From: Solirubrobacter pauli
GTDB taxonomy: Bacteria > Actinomycetota > Thermoleophilia > Solirubrobacterales > Solirubrobacteraceae
Assembly (NCBI RefSeq): GCF_003633755.1
Contig: NZ_RBIL01000001.1
Location: 3,829,426-3,893,425, forward strand
Direction of reading: 5' to 3'
Length of the DNA: 64,000 nucleotides
In this document: positions 16,785 through 25,524 of the stretch, in pieces
Numbering within the stretch: the first letter of the stretch is position 1
Layout: every line of letters begins with the position of its first letter
Notes under the pieces: model-generated
Told to the model about the DNA's origin: nothing
Seen by the model: the letters and a program-made list of their open reading frames with translations, nothing else
The model's database searches: none
Made by a program: the position numbers and the translations under genes

Positions 16785-17609
16785 GTGGACTTCGAGATCA
16801 TGGGCGTGGTCAACGTCACGCCCGACTCCTTCTCGGACGGCGGGCAGTTCGACGACGCCGCCCAAGCCATCGCGCATGGCCGCCGGCTCGCGGCCGAGGG
16901 CGCCGCGATCCTCGACGTGGGCGGGGAGTCCACGCGCCCCGGGGCGGACCCGGTGCCGGCGGGCGACGAGCAGGCGCGCGTGGTGCCCGTCGTCGAGGGC
17001 CTGCGCGACGTCGCGCGCGTCTCGATCGACACGATGAAGCTCGACGTGGCGCAGGCCGCGGTGGCGGCGGGCGCCGGCTACGTCAACGACGTCTCCGCCT
17101 TCCGGCACGACCCGGAGCTGGCGGGCTTCGTCGCCGACCGCGGGCTCGACTGCTGCCTGATGCACATGCTCGGCGAGCCGCGCACGATGCAGCGCGACCC
17201 GCGCTACACGGACGTCGTCTCCGAGGTGAAGGCGTTCCTGGAGGAGCGGATGGCGGCGGCCGTCGCCGCGGGCATCCGCGAGGAGCGGATCTCACTCGAT
17301 CCCGGCATCGGCTTCGGCAAGACGCTCGAGCACAACCTGGAGCTGCTCGCGCGGCTCGACGAGCTGGCCGCGCTCGGGCGCCCGCTCGTGATCGGCACGT
17401 CGCGCAAGACGTTCATCGGCCGCCTCACCGGCAGAGATGTGACCGAGCGCGTGCACGGCACCGTCGCCACGTGCGTGATCGCGCTGGAGCGTGGCGCGCA
17501 GGTCTTCCGCGTGCACGACGTCGCCGCCGTCGCGGACGCGCTCAAGGTCGCGGCTGCTACTTTCGCGGCATGGCCGACGAAGAGCCCGACGAGTACGACG
17601 ACGAGCTAG
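16785..17609 (+). CDS. folP: Dihydropteroate synthase
   Basis: A 274-aa TIM-barrel enzyme that joins p-aminobenzoate to the pterin pyrophosphate in folate synthesis, the sulfonamide target. Signatures: IMGVVNVTPDSFSDGG, ILDVGGESTRPGA, SIDTMKLDVA, VNDVSAF, LDPGIGFGKTLEHN and GTSRKTFIG. GTG 16785 gives the normal N-terminus (MDFEIMGVVNVTP); ATG 16737 would add 16 residues read through a hairpin. The 3' end overlaps folB by 40 nt in another frame. Confidence 0.95.
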   Translation: MDFEIMGVVNVTPDSFSDGGQFDDAAQAIAHGRRLAAEGAAILDVGGESTRPGADPVPAGDEQARVVPVVEGLRDVARVSIDTMKLDVAQAAVAAGAGYVNDVSAFRHDPELAGFVADRGLDCCLMHMLGEPRTMQRDPRYTDVVSEVKAFLEERMAAAVAAGIREERISLDPGIGFGKTLEHNLELLARLDELAALGRPLVIGTSRKTFIGRLTGRDVTERVHGTVATCVIALERGAQVFRVHDVAAVADALKVAAATFAAWPTKSPTSTTTS

Positions 17610-18004
17610 AAGACGATGACGACGACGAGGAAGGCCTCGAAGTCGGCGTCACCATCGAGATCGTCGGGCTCTCCCTCTACACGCACCACGGCGTCACCGC
17701 CGAGGAGCGCAAGGTCGGGCAGCGGATCCTCGTCGACGTGCGCTTCGACGTCGGTGAGCCGGACGCCCTGATCACCGACCGCGTCGAGGACACGATCGAC
17801 TACGGCGAGGTCTGCCAGGTCATCGCGCTCGTCGCGCAGCAGCAGTCCTACCGGACGCTCGAGCGGCTGTGCGCGGTGATCGCGGACCGGCTGGCGTCCC
17901 AGTTCGGGGCGATCAGCGTGACGGTGAAGGCGAGCAAGCCCGAGCCGCCGATCCCGCTGCCGGTCGAAGAGGTGTCGGTCGAAGTCTGGCGTGAAGAACG
18001 TTAG
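17570..18004 (+). CDS. folB: Dihydroneopterin aldolase with acidic N-terminal extension
   Basis: A 144-aa protein that converts dihydroneopterin to hydroxymethyl-dihydropterin and glycolaldehyde. The aldolase core begins at about residue 28 (VTIEIVGLSLYTHHGVTAEE, then KVGQRILVDVRFDV, TIDYGEVCQVI). Catalytic Glu (YTHHGVTAEE) and the C-terminal Lys (VTVKASKPEPPIP) are present. The preceding 27 residues are extremely acidic (DEEPDEYDDELEDDDDDEEG) and are translated from DNA that also codes the end of folP. That extension is probably disordered. The TAG stop lies inside a TetR-type operator. Confidence 0.92.
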   Translation: MADEEPDEYDDELEDDDDDEEGLEVGVTIEIVGLSLYTHHGVTAEERKVGQRILVDVRFDVGEPDALITDRVEDTIDYGEVCQVIALVAQQQSYRTLERLCAVIADRLASQFGAISVTVKASKPEPPIPLPVEEVSVEVWREER

Positions 18005-18015
18005 TGGTCACTAAC
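18000..18015. promoter_or_regulatory. Perfect TetR-type operator overlapping the folB stop
   Basis: GTTAGTG-GT-CACTAAC is a perfect 7-bp inverted repeat around two bases, the size and type of many TetR-family operators. It covers the folB stop codon and ends 15 nt before ATG 18031 of a tetR gene, so autoregulation of the tetR-mmpL pair is likely. Confidence 0.7.
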
Positions 18016-18030
18016 ATACGGGGTGTAGTC

Positions 18031-18531
18031 ATGGCCCGGATGTCCGCAGAGGCGCGTCGCGAGGAGATCGTCGGCATCGCGTTCCGGCACTTCGCCGAGG
18101 GCGGGTTCGACGGCACGTCGACGGAGACGATCGCGCGCGACGCGGGCGTCTCGCAGCCGTACCTGTTCCGGCTGTTCAAGACCAAGCGCGGGCTCTACGA
18201 GGCCTGCGTCGACCGCTGCTTCGAGCGCGTCGAAGGCGTGTTCGCCGAGTCGGTCGCCGGTACGAACCCGGTGGAGCGCTTCGCGACGATGGGCCACGCC
18301 TACGGCGAGGAGCTCCTGCCCGACCGCCACGCGCTGCTGTTCCAGATGCGCGCGTACGCGGTCGCCGACCCGGAGATCCGCGCGTACGTGCGCTCGAAGT
18401 TCCTCGGGCTGCGCGACCACGTCGCCGCCCTGGCGGGCGTTGCGCCGGAAGAGACCTGGGGCTTCTTCGGCGACGGCATGCTCTTCAACGTCGTCTCGAT
18501 GCTCGAGGTCGACTGGGTCTACCCGGAGTGA
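18031..18531 (+). CDS. TetR/AcrR-family transcriptional regulator
   Basis: A 166-aa repressor. Its N-terminal HTH is EEIVGIAFRHFAEGGFDGTS, TETIARDAGVSQPYLFRLFK, with TKRGLYEACVDRCFERVE following; the rest is the helical ligand domain. ATG 18031 follows an operator-like palindrome. A GTG at 18004 lies within the operator and is less likely. The stop overlaps the GTG of the mmpL-type gene, so it should sense a substrate of that pump. Confidence 0.9.
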   Translation: MARMSAEARREEIVGIAFRHFAEGGFDGTSTETIARDAGVSQPYLFRLFKTKRGLYEACVDRCFERVEGVFAESVAGTNPVERFATMGHAYGEELLPDRHALLFQMRAYAVADPEIRAYVRSKFLGLRDHVAALAGVAPEETWGFFGDGMLFNVVSMLEVDWVYPE

Positions 18532-20576
18532 TCTACCGCCGCCGGCGGCCGATCCTGCTCGGCTCGCTGATCATGGTGCTCGTCGCCGCGGTGTTCGCGC
18601 TGCCGGTGTTCGGGGAGCTGGGCAACGCCAACGACTTCGACGACCCGTCGGCCGAGGCGGTGACCGCGCGCGACGCGGTGGTCGCAGCGACGGGGACGTA
18701 CGCGGCGCCGCAGCTGGTCGCGCTGGTGCGGCTGGGCGCGACGGCGGACTCGTCCGCCGGGCAGGAGCGGATCCGGCTGGTCGCGGCGGCGATGCGGCAT
18801 CCCGGCGTGGCGTCGGTGGTCGCGTACCAGCCGGGCGGCGACCGGCGGCTCGTCTCCCGCGACGGGCGCTCCACCTACCTGCTGGCGACGTACCGCCGGG
18901 ACGACCGCGACGCGACCGACGCGATCGAGCGCCGGCTGGACCGGTACGACTGGGTGACGCTGGGCGGCGGCGCGATCGCCGCGCCGCAGGTGGGGGACCA
19001 GGTGTCGGCGGACATCCTGCGCGCGGAGCTGATCGCGTTCCCGATCCTGTTCCTGCTGTCGCTGATCGTGTTCCGCAGCGCGGTGTCGGCGCTGCTGCCG
19101 CTGGCCGTGGGCGGGGCGACGATCCTGCTGACCTTCCTCGCCATCCGGCTGATCAACAGCCACGTCAACCCGATGTCGATCTACGCGCTCAACCTCGTCA
19201 ACGGGCTCGGGCTGGGGCTGGCGATCGACTACTCGCTGTTCATGGTCTCCCGCTTCCGGGAGGAGCTGGCGGCCGGGCGTTCCCGCGAGGAGGCGCTCGC
19301 TCAGACCATGCGCACCGCCGGGCGCGTCGTGCTGTTCTCCGCCGTGACCGTGGCCGCCGCGCTGGCCGCGCTGATCGTCTTCCGGCAGCGGTTCCTGTAC
19401 TCGATGGGCGTGGGCGGGGCGCTGTGCGCGCTGATCGCCGCGGGCGTGTCGCTGACGCTGTTGCCGGCGCTGCTGGGCGCGTTGGGCGAGCGCGTGAACG
19501 CGGGTGGGCCGCGGCGCTGGAAGGACGCGATCGCCCGCGAGGCGGCGGCGGAGAGGTCCGGCTTCTGGTATCGCCACTCGCGGCGGGTGATGCGCCGGCC
19601 GGCGCCGTTCGCGATCGGCGCGGCGGTGCTGTTGATCGCGCTGGGACTGCCGTTCCTGCGGATCGAGTTCACCGGGGTGGACGCGTCCGTGCTGCCCGAG
19701 CAGCAGAGCGCCCGGGTGGTCGACGACGCGATCAAGGCCGAGTTCCCACCCAGCGAGACGTCGCCGGTGTACGTGGCCGTGCGGCCGGGCGTGTCGGAGG
19801 CCGAGCTGCGGCGGTTCGCGGCGCAGCTGCCCGCGCCGGTCGAGCCGCCGCGCGTGTCCGAGGGCCGGATCGACCTGATCGCGCCGGGGGAGCCGCTGGG
19901 CGCGGCGGCGAAGGACCTCGTGGCCGAGGTGCGGGCGGTGGAGGCGCCGTTCGACTTCTGGGTCGGCGGGCAGACGGCGCAGTTCGTCGACCAGCAGGCG
20001 TCCTTGCGCGACCACCTGCCGACCGCGCTCATCCTGCTGTGCACGACGACGCTCGTGATCCTGTTCGTGATGCTGCGGTCGGTCGTGCTGCCGGTGAAGG
20101 CGCTGATCATGAACCTGCTGACGATCAGCGCGGCGTTCGGGCTGATGGTCCTCGTGTTCCAGGACGGGCACCTCGAGTGGCTCTTCCGGTTCGACTCGCA
20201 GGGGGCGATCGAGTCCTCGCAGCCGGTGCTGCTGTTCGCGGTCGCGTTCGGCCTCTCGACCGACTACGGCGTGTTCCTGCTCGGACGCATCAAGGAGCTG
20301 CATGACCACGGCCACTCGAACGAGGAGGCCGTCGCGCTCGGGCTGCAGCGGACGGGGCGGATCGTCACGTTCGCGGCCGCGCTGATGGTCGTCGCGCTGG
20401 GCTGCTTCGTGACGGCCTCGGTGATCTTCATCAAGCAGCTCGGGTTCGGCGTGGCGATGGCCGTCCTGATCGACGCGACGATCGTCCGGGCGCTGCTCGT
20501 CCCGGCCCTGATGCGGCTGTTGGGCGATTGGAACTGGTGGGTCCCGCGCAGAATGGGCAGACTGCGGGGCGCGTGA
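18528..20576 (+). CDS. MMPL-family RND transporter
   Basis: A 682-aa integral membrane protein with two repeats of a large extracytoplasmic domain followed by helix bundles. First repeat: VFALPVFGEL at the N-terminus, then helices from about 165 with ALNLVNGLGLGLAIDYSLFM and SRFREEL. Second repeat: helices from about 500 with LLFAVAFGLSTDYGVFLLGR. The Asp-Tyr pairs in transmembrane segments (AIDYSLF, STDYGVF) are the proton-relay signature of MmpL proteins, which move lipids or export drugs. Start GTG overlaps the tetR stop. This pair interrupts folB and folK. Confidence 0.92.
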   Translation: MIYRRRRPILLGSLIMVLVAAVFALPVFGELGNANDFDDPSAEAVTARDAVVAATGTYAAPQLVALVRLGATADSSAGQERIRLVAAAMRHPGVASVVAYQPGGDRRLVSRDGRSTYLLATYRRDDRDATDAIERRLDRYDWVTLGGGAIAAPQVGDQVSADILRAELIAFPILFLLSLIVFRSAVSALLPLAVGGATILLTFLAIRLINSHVNPMSIYALNLVNGLGLGLAIDYSLFMVSRFREELAAGRSREEALAQTMRTAGRVVLFSAVTVAAALAALIVFRQRFLYSMGVGGALCALIAAGVSLTLLPALLGALGERVNAGGPRRWKDAIAREAAAERSGFWYRHSRRVMRRPAPFAIGAAVLLIALGLPFLRIEFTGVDASVLPEQQSARVVDDAIKAEFPPSETSPVYVAVRPGVSEAELRRFAAQLPAPVEPPRVSEGRIDLIAPGEPLGAAAKDLVAEVRAVEAPFDFWVGGQTAQFVDQQASLRDHLPTALILLCTTTLVILFVMLRSVVLPVKALIMNLLTISAAFGLMVLVFQDGHLEWLFRFDSQGAIESSQPVLLFAVAFGLSTDYGVFLLGRIKELHDHGHSNEEAVALGLQRTGRIVTFAAALMVVALGCFVTASVIFIKQLGFGVAMAVLIDATIVRALLVPALMRLLGDWNWWVPRRMGRLRGA

Positions 20577-21091
20577 ACGAGATCGGCTACCTCGGACTGG
20601 GCTCCAACGTCGGCGACCGCCGGACGAACCTGCAGGCGACGGTGGAGGCGCTGTGGACGCACGACGTCGTCGTGCTGGCGTCCTCGAGCGTCTACGAGAC
20701 CGAGCCCGTGGGCGAGGTGCTCGAGCAGCGCGCGTTCTTCAACGCGGTGCTGCGGATCGAGACGCGCCTGGGTCCGGAGCGGCTGCTGGACGCCTGCAAG
20801 GCGGTCGAGCGCGCCTTCGGCCGCACCCAGCTGGGGGAGGATGGCTACGTCAAGCACGGGCCGCGGGCGATCGACGTCGACCTGCTGCTGCTCGGCGACA
20901 TGGAGTACTCGTCGGAGCGGCTGACGTTGCCCCACCGCGAGGTGACGTCGCGCCGCTTCGTGCTGGTCCCGCTGCTCGAGCTCGCGCCGGACCTCGAGGT
21001 GCCGGGGCGCGGGCCGGCGGTGCTGGCGCTCGACCTGATCGAGGGCCAGGAGGTGACGGTCGCCGGGCCGCCGCTGGAGGTCGGTCCGTGA
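20573..21091 (+). CDS. folK: 2-amino-4-hydroxy-6-hydroxymethyldihydropteridine pyrophosphokinase
   Basis: A 172-aa HPPK that pyrophosphorylates the pterin alcohol for FolP. Typical elements: YLGLGSNVGDRRTNLQATVE, SSVYETEPVGE, QRAFFNAVLRIET, the metal/ATP motif GPRAIDVDLLLLG, and LPHREVTSRRFVLVPLLEL. GTG 20573 overlaps the stop of the transporter (GTGA) and begins right at the core. It overlaps coaX by 4 nt. Confidence 0.94.
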   Translation: MNEIGYLGLGSNVGDRRTNLQATVEALWTHDVVVLASSSVYETEPVGEVLEQRAFFNAVLRIETRLGPERLLDACKAVERAFGRTQLGEDGYVKHGPRAIDVDLLLLGDMEYSSERLTLPHREVTSRRFVLVPLLELAPDLEVPGRGPAVLALDLIEGQEVTVAGPPLEVGP

Positions 21092-21852
21092 AGCTGCTCG
21101 TCGTCGACGTCGGCAACACCCAGACGCACCTCGGCGTCTACGACGGTGAGGAGCTGATCCACGACTGGCGCTTCGCGACCGTGCGCGAGTCCACCTCGGA
21201 CGAGCTCGGCGCGGCGCTGCGGGCGCTGCTCGCGCTGCGCGGGCTCGAGTTCGCGGATCTCGACGCCTCGATCGTGAGCGCGACCGTGCCGTCGCTGCGG
21301 CCGCAGTGGGTGGGCATGGCGGCGCGCTACCTCTCGCACGAGATGCTGCTGGTCGGCCCGGGCCTGAAGACCGGCATGCCGATCCGCTACGACAACCCGC
21401 GCGAGATCGGGCCGGACCGGCTCGTGAACGCGGTCGCGGGGTACGAGCGGGCCGGCGGCGCGTGCGTGATCGTCGACTTCGGCACGGCCGTCACCCACGA
21501 CGTGGTGAGCGCGAGCGGCGAGTACCTGGGCGGCGTGATCTTCCCGGGCGTCGAGATCTCGCTCGAGGCGCTGAGCGCGCGCGCCGCGGCCCTGCCGACG
21601 ATCGACCTGACCCCGCCCCGCGCGCTGATCGGCAAGTCCACGGTCGACGCGATCCGCGCGGGCGTGCTCTACGGCTTCGCCGGGATGGTCGACGGCATCA
21701 TCGGCCGCCTGCACGACGAGCTCGGCGACTTCATGACGTTGGCGACCGGCGGCCTCGCCGGCGCGGTCGTCCCGCACTGCACGTCGATCGACCTCGCCGA
21801 CGAGCTCCTCACGCTCACCGGGCTGCGGATCATTTGGGAGCGGAACTCCTAG
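21088..21852 (+). CDS. coaX: Type III pantothenate kinase
   Basis: A 254-aa kinase of the ASKHA fold, performing the first step of coenzyme A synthesis. Signatures are LLVVDVGNTQTHLGVYDG (phosphate 1), GPDRLVNAVAGYE, CVIVDFGTAVTHDVV (phosphate 2), GGVIFPGVEIS and TGGLAGAVVPH. It uses GTG and overlaps folK by 4 nt; coaX next to folate genes is the common actinobacterial arrangement. Confidence 0.95.
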   Translation: MKLLVVDVGNTQTHLGVYDGEELIHDWRFATVRESTSDELGAALRALLALRGLEFADLDASIVSATVPSLRPQWVGMAARYLSHEMLLVGPGLKTGMPIRYDNPREIGPDRLVNAVAGYERAGGACVIVDFGTAVTHDVVSASGEYLGGVIFPGVEISLEALSARAAALPTIDLTPPRALIGKSTVDAIRAGVLYGFAGMVDGIIGRLHDELGDFMTLATGGLAGAVVPHCTSIDLADELLTLTGLRIIWERNS

Positions 21853-22301
21853 CCTCGCCGGCGCGCCTGCGGTCCGCGCTGGCCGCGGACCCGTCGCTCG
21901 CGACGGCCCGGCCCGACGGCGTCCGCACCCTGCTGCACATGCTCGCCGACTGGCCCGGCCATCGCGAGGGCGCGCCGGAGCTGGCAGCGATCCTGGTCGC
22001 GGCGGGCGCGGACGTGAACGCCCGGTTCGGTGGGCCGGAGCACGACGAGACGCCGCTGCACTGGGCCGCGAGCGCCGACGACGTGGCGCTGCTGGACGCG
22101 CTGGTCGACCTCGGCGCCGACCTCGAAGCGCGAGGCGGCACGATTGCGGACGGCACCGCCCTGGAGGACGCGGTGGGCTACGAGCAGTGGGCCGCGGCGG
22201 CGCGGCTGCTCGAACGCGGCGCCGTGCCGGCCCCCTGGATCGAGGGACGCGCCGCCGGTCATCCCTCCGTCCTCGCCTGGGTGTCCTCCTACTCTGGGTA
22301 A
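21834..22301 (+). CDS. Ankyrin-repeat protein
   Basis: A 155-aa protein of ankyrin repeats (GVRTLLHMLADWPGHRE ... ELAAILVAAGADVNARFGGP ... ETPLHWAASADDVALLDALV ... LGADLEARGGTIADGTALED). Ankyrin stacks bind other proteins; no partner is indicated. The start is uncertain: the TTG at 21834 lies inside the end of coaX and gives a complete first helix (GAELLASPARLRSALAADPS), while the next ATG would cut into the first repeat. It sits 3 nt before the dus gene. Confidence 0.72.
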   Translation: MGAELLASPARLRSALAADPSLATARPDGVRTLLHMLADWPGHREGAPELAAILVAAGADVNARFGGPEHDETPLHWAASADDVALLDALVDLGADLEARGGTIADGTALEDAVGYEQWAAAARLLERGAVPAPWIEGRAAGHPSVLAWVSSYSG

Positions 22302-22304
22302 GCG

Positions 22305-23294
22305 ATGCGCTCCTTGACCGACCCCTGGCAGATCGGCGACGTCACGATCGCCAACCGCGTGATGCTCGCGCCCCTGGCCGGGATCGGGAACTGGTTCGTG
22401 CGCCTGCAGGCCAAGCGGTTCGGCGCCGGGCTCGCGGTGTCGGAGATGGTGTCGAGCTTCGCGATCCACTACGGGAACGAGAAGACGCACAAGGAGCTGC
22501 TGCGGGTGCACCCCGAGGAGGGGCCGCTCGCCATCCAGCTGTTCGGGCACGACCCGGAGATCATGCGCAGCGCCGCCGCCGAGGTGGCGCGGGTCGGGGC
22601 GGACATCCTGGACCTGAACATGGGCTGCCCGGTCCCGAAGGTGATGAAGACTGGGGCGGGCGCGGCGATGATCAAGGACCCCGACACCGCGGTCGCGGTG
22701 GCCAAGGCCGCGCGCGAGGGCTCCGGGCTGCCGGTCACCGTCAAGCTGCGCGCGTCGATCAAGCAGGGCGGCGTCGAAGGGCTCGAGGTGGCGCGCCGGC
22801 TGGTCGACGAGGCCGGCGTCGCCGGGATCACGTTCCACCCGCGGAGCGCCGCCGTGCGCCACAAGGGCACGCCGGACTACGACCTCGCGCGCGAGCTGGT
22901 CGAGGAGCTGCCGGTGCCCGTCATCGTCTCGGGCGGCATGGAGGGCGCGGAGCACATCCGCTGGGTGTTCGAGCACACGGGCTGCGCGGCCGTGATGCTG
23001 GCGCGGGGCGCGCTCGGGAACCCGTGGCTGTTCGCGCAGGTGCTGGGCGCGCGCGACGAGGACCCGTCGGCGGAGGAGATCCTGCGCGAGTGGCACTGGG
23101 TGATCGACCGCGCGGAGGAGCATCTGGGCGAAGAGCGCGCGGCGCGCTACCTGAAGAAGTTCCACCCGTGGTACATCGAGCGGCTCGGCGCGCCGAAGTC
23201 GGTTCAAGACGCCCTTCAGCGGGCAGACACCCTTGAGCAGCAGCGCGAGGTGCTGTTGCTATCCTGCGCGCCCTCCGCGCCTCTCGAGGTGTAG
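22305..23294 (+). CDS. dusB: tRNA-dihydrouridine synthase
   Basis: A 329-aa FMN-dependent TIM-barrel enzyme that reduces uridine to dihydrouridine in tRNA D-loops. Features: MLAPLAGIGNWFVRLQAKRF, AIQLFGHDPE, the catalytic Cys in DLNMGCPVPKVMKTGAGAAM, PVTVKLRAS, ITFHPRSAAVRHKGTPDY, VIVSGGM and VMLARGALGNPWLF. The C-terminal helical domain is present. The exact Dus subfamily is by resemblance to bacterial DusB. Confidence 0.92.
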   Translation: MRSLTDPWQIGDVTIANRVMLAPLAGIGNWFVRLQAKRFGAGLAVSEMVSSFAIHYGNEKTHKELLRVHPEEGPLAIQLFGHDPEIMRSAAAEVARVGADILDLNMGCPVPKVMKTGAGAAMIKDPDTAVAVAKAAREGSGLPVTVKLRASIKQGGVEGLEVARRLVDEAGVAGITFHPRSAAVRHKGTPDYDLARELVEELPVPVIVSGGMEGAEHIRWVFEHTGCAAVMLARGALGNPWLFAQVLGARDEDPSAEEILREWHWVIDRAEEHLGEERAARYLKKFHPWYIERLGAPKSVQDALQRADTLEQQREVLLLSCAPSAPLEV

Positions 23295-23358
23295 AGCCCC
23301 GGTCCGCCTGCCGAGCGGGCCGTTTCCATCTTCAGCCCCGTAGAAGGACTGACGCAGC

Positions 23359-23835
23359 ATGCAGAAGGACGTCCTCCTCACCCCCGAAGGCCTCGAGAAC
23401 CTCAAGAAGGAGATCGAGTTCCTCTCCACCACCAAGCGTCGCGAGGTGGCGGAGCGCATCAAGGAAGCGCGGGAGTTCGGCGACATCTCCGAGAACTCCG
23501 AGTACGACGACGCCAAGAACGAGCAGGCGATGCTCGAGGCGCGCATCATGACCCTCGAGGACAAGCTGCGCTCGGCGTCGGTGATCGACGCGAAGGAGCT
23601 CTCCGCGGACGTCGTCCGCGTCGGCTCCCAGGTGCAGGTCACCGATGACAAGAGCAAGAAGCTCACGTACGTGATCGTCGGCTCGACCGAGGCGAACCCG
23701 TCGGAGAACAAGCTCTCCAACGAGTCGCCGGTCGGCAAGGCGCTCGTCGGCCGCAAGCAGGGCGACAAGGTCAAGGTGACCCTCCCGAGCGGCAAGCAGC
23801 GCGAGCTGACGGTCGACAAGATCGAAGTCGCGTAG
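23359..23835 (+). CDS. greA: Transcription elongation factor GreA
   Basis: A 158-aa factor that reaches into the RNA polymerase secondary channel and stimulates transcript cleavage to rescue backtracked complexes. The coiled-coil tip with the two acidic residues is DISENSEYDDAKNEQ, and the FKBP-like C-terminal domain carries SPVGKALVGRKQGDKVKV. It lies 64 bp after dusB and 2 bp before lysS, the same greA/lysS vicinity seen in other bacteria. Confidence 0.97.
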   Translation: MQKDVLLTPEGLENLKKEIEFLSTTKRREVAERIKEAREFGDISENSEYDDAKNEQAMLEARIMTLEDKLRSASVIDAKELSADVVRVGSQVQVTDDKSKKLTYVIVGSTEANPSENKLSNESPVGKALVGRKQGDKVKVTLPSGKQRELTVDKIEVA

Positions 23836-23837
23836 CA

Positions 23838-25283
23838 GTGTCGACCGAGGAGTCGACCTCAGAGCTCCTCGCCGTCCGCCGTCGCAAGCTCGAGAGCCTG
23901 CGCGAGGCGGGCGTCGAGCCGTTCCCGCACGCCTACCCGGACGTGACGTCGGTCGCGGACGCGAAGGCGCCCCACGAGGGCCTGGCCGACGGTGAGGAGA
24001 CGGACGCGCGGGTGCGCGTGGCCGGCCGCCTCCACGCGCGGCGTGGCCAGGGCAAGATGGCCTTCCTGGATCTCGACGAGCGCACGGGCCGGATCCAGCT
24101 GCAGGCGCGTCGCGACGTGCTCGGCGACGAGGCGTTCGAGCGGCTCCTCACGATGGACCTCGGCGACCTGATCGGCGCGGAGGGCACGATCTTCAAGACC
24201 CGCCGCGGCGAGCTGTCCGTCCTCGTGACGGAGTGGACGCTGCTGGCGAAGTCCCTGCGCCCGCCGCCGGACAAGCACTCGGGCCTCACGGACACCGAGA
24301 CGCGCTTCCGCCACCGCGAGCTGGACCTGATCGCGAACCCCGAGACGCGGGACCTGTTCATCGCACGCGCCAAGATCGTGTCCGCGATCCGACGCTTCCT
24401 CGACGACGAGGGCTTCATCGAGGTCGAGACCCCGGTGCTGCAGCCGATCTACGGCGGCGCGCTCGCTCGCCCGTTCGTGACGCACTACAACGCGCTCGAG
24501 AAGACGATGTACTTGCGCATCGCGACCGAGCTGTACCTCAAGCGCCTGATCGTGGGCGGCTTGGAGCGCGTGTACGAGCTGGGCAAGGACTTCCGCAACG
24601 AGGGTCTGAGCCCCAAGCACAACCCCGAGTTCACGATGCTCGAGTGGTACGAGGCGTACGCGGACTGGGAGGTCGTCGCCGAGCGCGCGGAGCGGATGCT
24701 GCGCGCCGTGGGCGAGGCCGTCGGCTCCGACGTGTTCGCCAAGCCGTTCAAGCGCGAGACGCTGGCGGGCTCGATCCAGTCGCGGGTCGGCATCGACGTG
24801 CTCGCCAACCGCACGCTCGAGTCGCTGCAGGGCGCGATGCGCGAGGCCGGCATGGAGATCCCCGACGAGCCCAACTGGGCGGCGCTCGTGGACTACCTGG
24901 TCTCCAAGCACGTCGAGCCGACGCTGATCGAGCCGACGCTGCTGCACGACTACCCGGTCGAGCTGTCCCCGTTCGCCAAGCGCCACCGCGAGCACGAGGG
25001 CCTGGTCGAGCGGTTCGAGGCGTTCGTCAACGGTATGGAGGTCGCGAACGCGTTCTCCGAGCTCAACGACCCGGACGACCAGCGCGCACGGTTCGAAGAA
25101 CAGGTGCGTCACGCTGCGGCGGGCGATGAGAACGCTCCGCCGTTCGACACGGACTACATCTTCTCGCTCGAGCACGGCATGCCGCCGACGGGCGGGATCG
25201 GCATCGGCATCGACCGGCTGACGATGCTCCTGATGGGTCAGAAGACGATCCGCGAGGTCGTCCTCTTCCCGGCGCTCAAGTAG
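23838..25283 (+). CDS. lysS: Lysyl-tRNA synthetase, class II
   Basis: A 481-aa enzyme. It has an N-terminal OB-fold anticodon domain (about 55-150; VRVAGRLHARRGQGKMAFLD) and a class II core with motif 1 (FLDDEGFIEVETPVLQPIYG), motif 2 (KDFRNEGLSPKHNPEFTMLE) and motif 3 (GIGIGIDRLTMLL). The start is GTG two bases after greA. The following 241-bp gap separates it from clpC. Confidence 0.97.
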   Translation: MSTEESTSELLAVRRRKLESLREAGVEPFPHAYPDVTSVADAKAPHEGLADGEETDARVRVAGRLHARRGQGKMAFLDLDERTGRIQLQARRDVLGDEAFERLLTMDLGDLIGAEGTIFKTRRGELSVLVTEWTLLAKSLRPPPDKHSGLTDTETRFRHRELDLIANPETRDLFIARAKIVSAIRRFLDDEGFIEVETPVLQPIYGGALARPFVTHYNALEKTMYLRIATELYLKRLIVGGLERVYELGKDFRNEGLSPKHNPEFTMLEWYEAYADWEVVAERAERMLRAVGEAVGSDVFAKPFKRETLAGSIQSRVGIDVLANRTLESLQGAMREAGMEIPDEPNWAALVDYLVSKHVEPTLIEPTLLHDYPVELSPFAKRHREHEGLVERFEAFVNGMEVANAFSELNDPDDQRARFEEQVRHAAAGDENAPPFDTDYIFSLEHGMPPTGGIGIGIDRLTMLLMGQKTIREVVLFPALK

Positions 25284-25524
25284 TCGCCCGTTTCGACCGA
25301 TCGTCCGAGCATGATCAAGGTCCCCAACCGTTGGTAGACTGGGGTATGGCCTCAGACGTGCCCCGAGCCCTGATCCGTTCCGGTGTCCGCGCCGCATATA
25401 CGGATGAGAGCCGGGGTATTTTCGTCTCTTGGGCCATTCCGTCACTGCCCTCCCAACTACTTAGAGACCACCAGAACGACCGAGCGCTAGGCGAGCACTA
25501 GTAAGGAAGGAAGCTCCCCAAACC
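25284..25524 (+). promoter_or_regulatory. 241-bp upstream region of clpC
   Basis: Non-coding. It holds a short dyad CCAAC-C-GTTGG near 25325-25335, an AT-rich stretch around 25395-25430, and a strong ribosome site (AAGGAAGGAAG) shortly before ATG 25525. I could not find a convincing ClgR, CtsR or HspR site, nor a clear -35/-10 pair. Confidence 0.4.

Noticed and set aside
25284-25524. ClgR/CtsR/HspR operator before clpC
   Set aside because: Only a 5-bp dyad was found; no match to the CIRCE, HAIR or ClgR patterns that I know.
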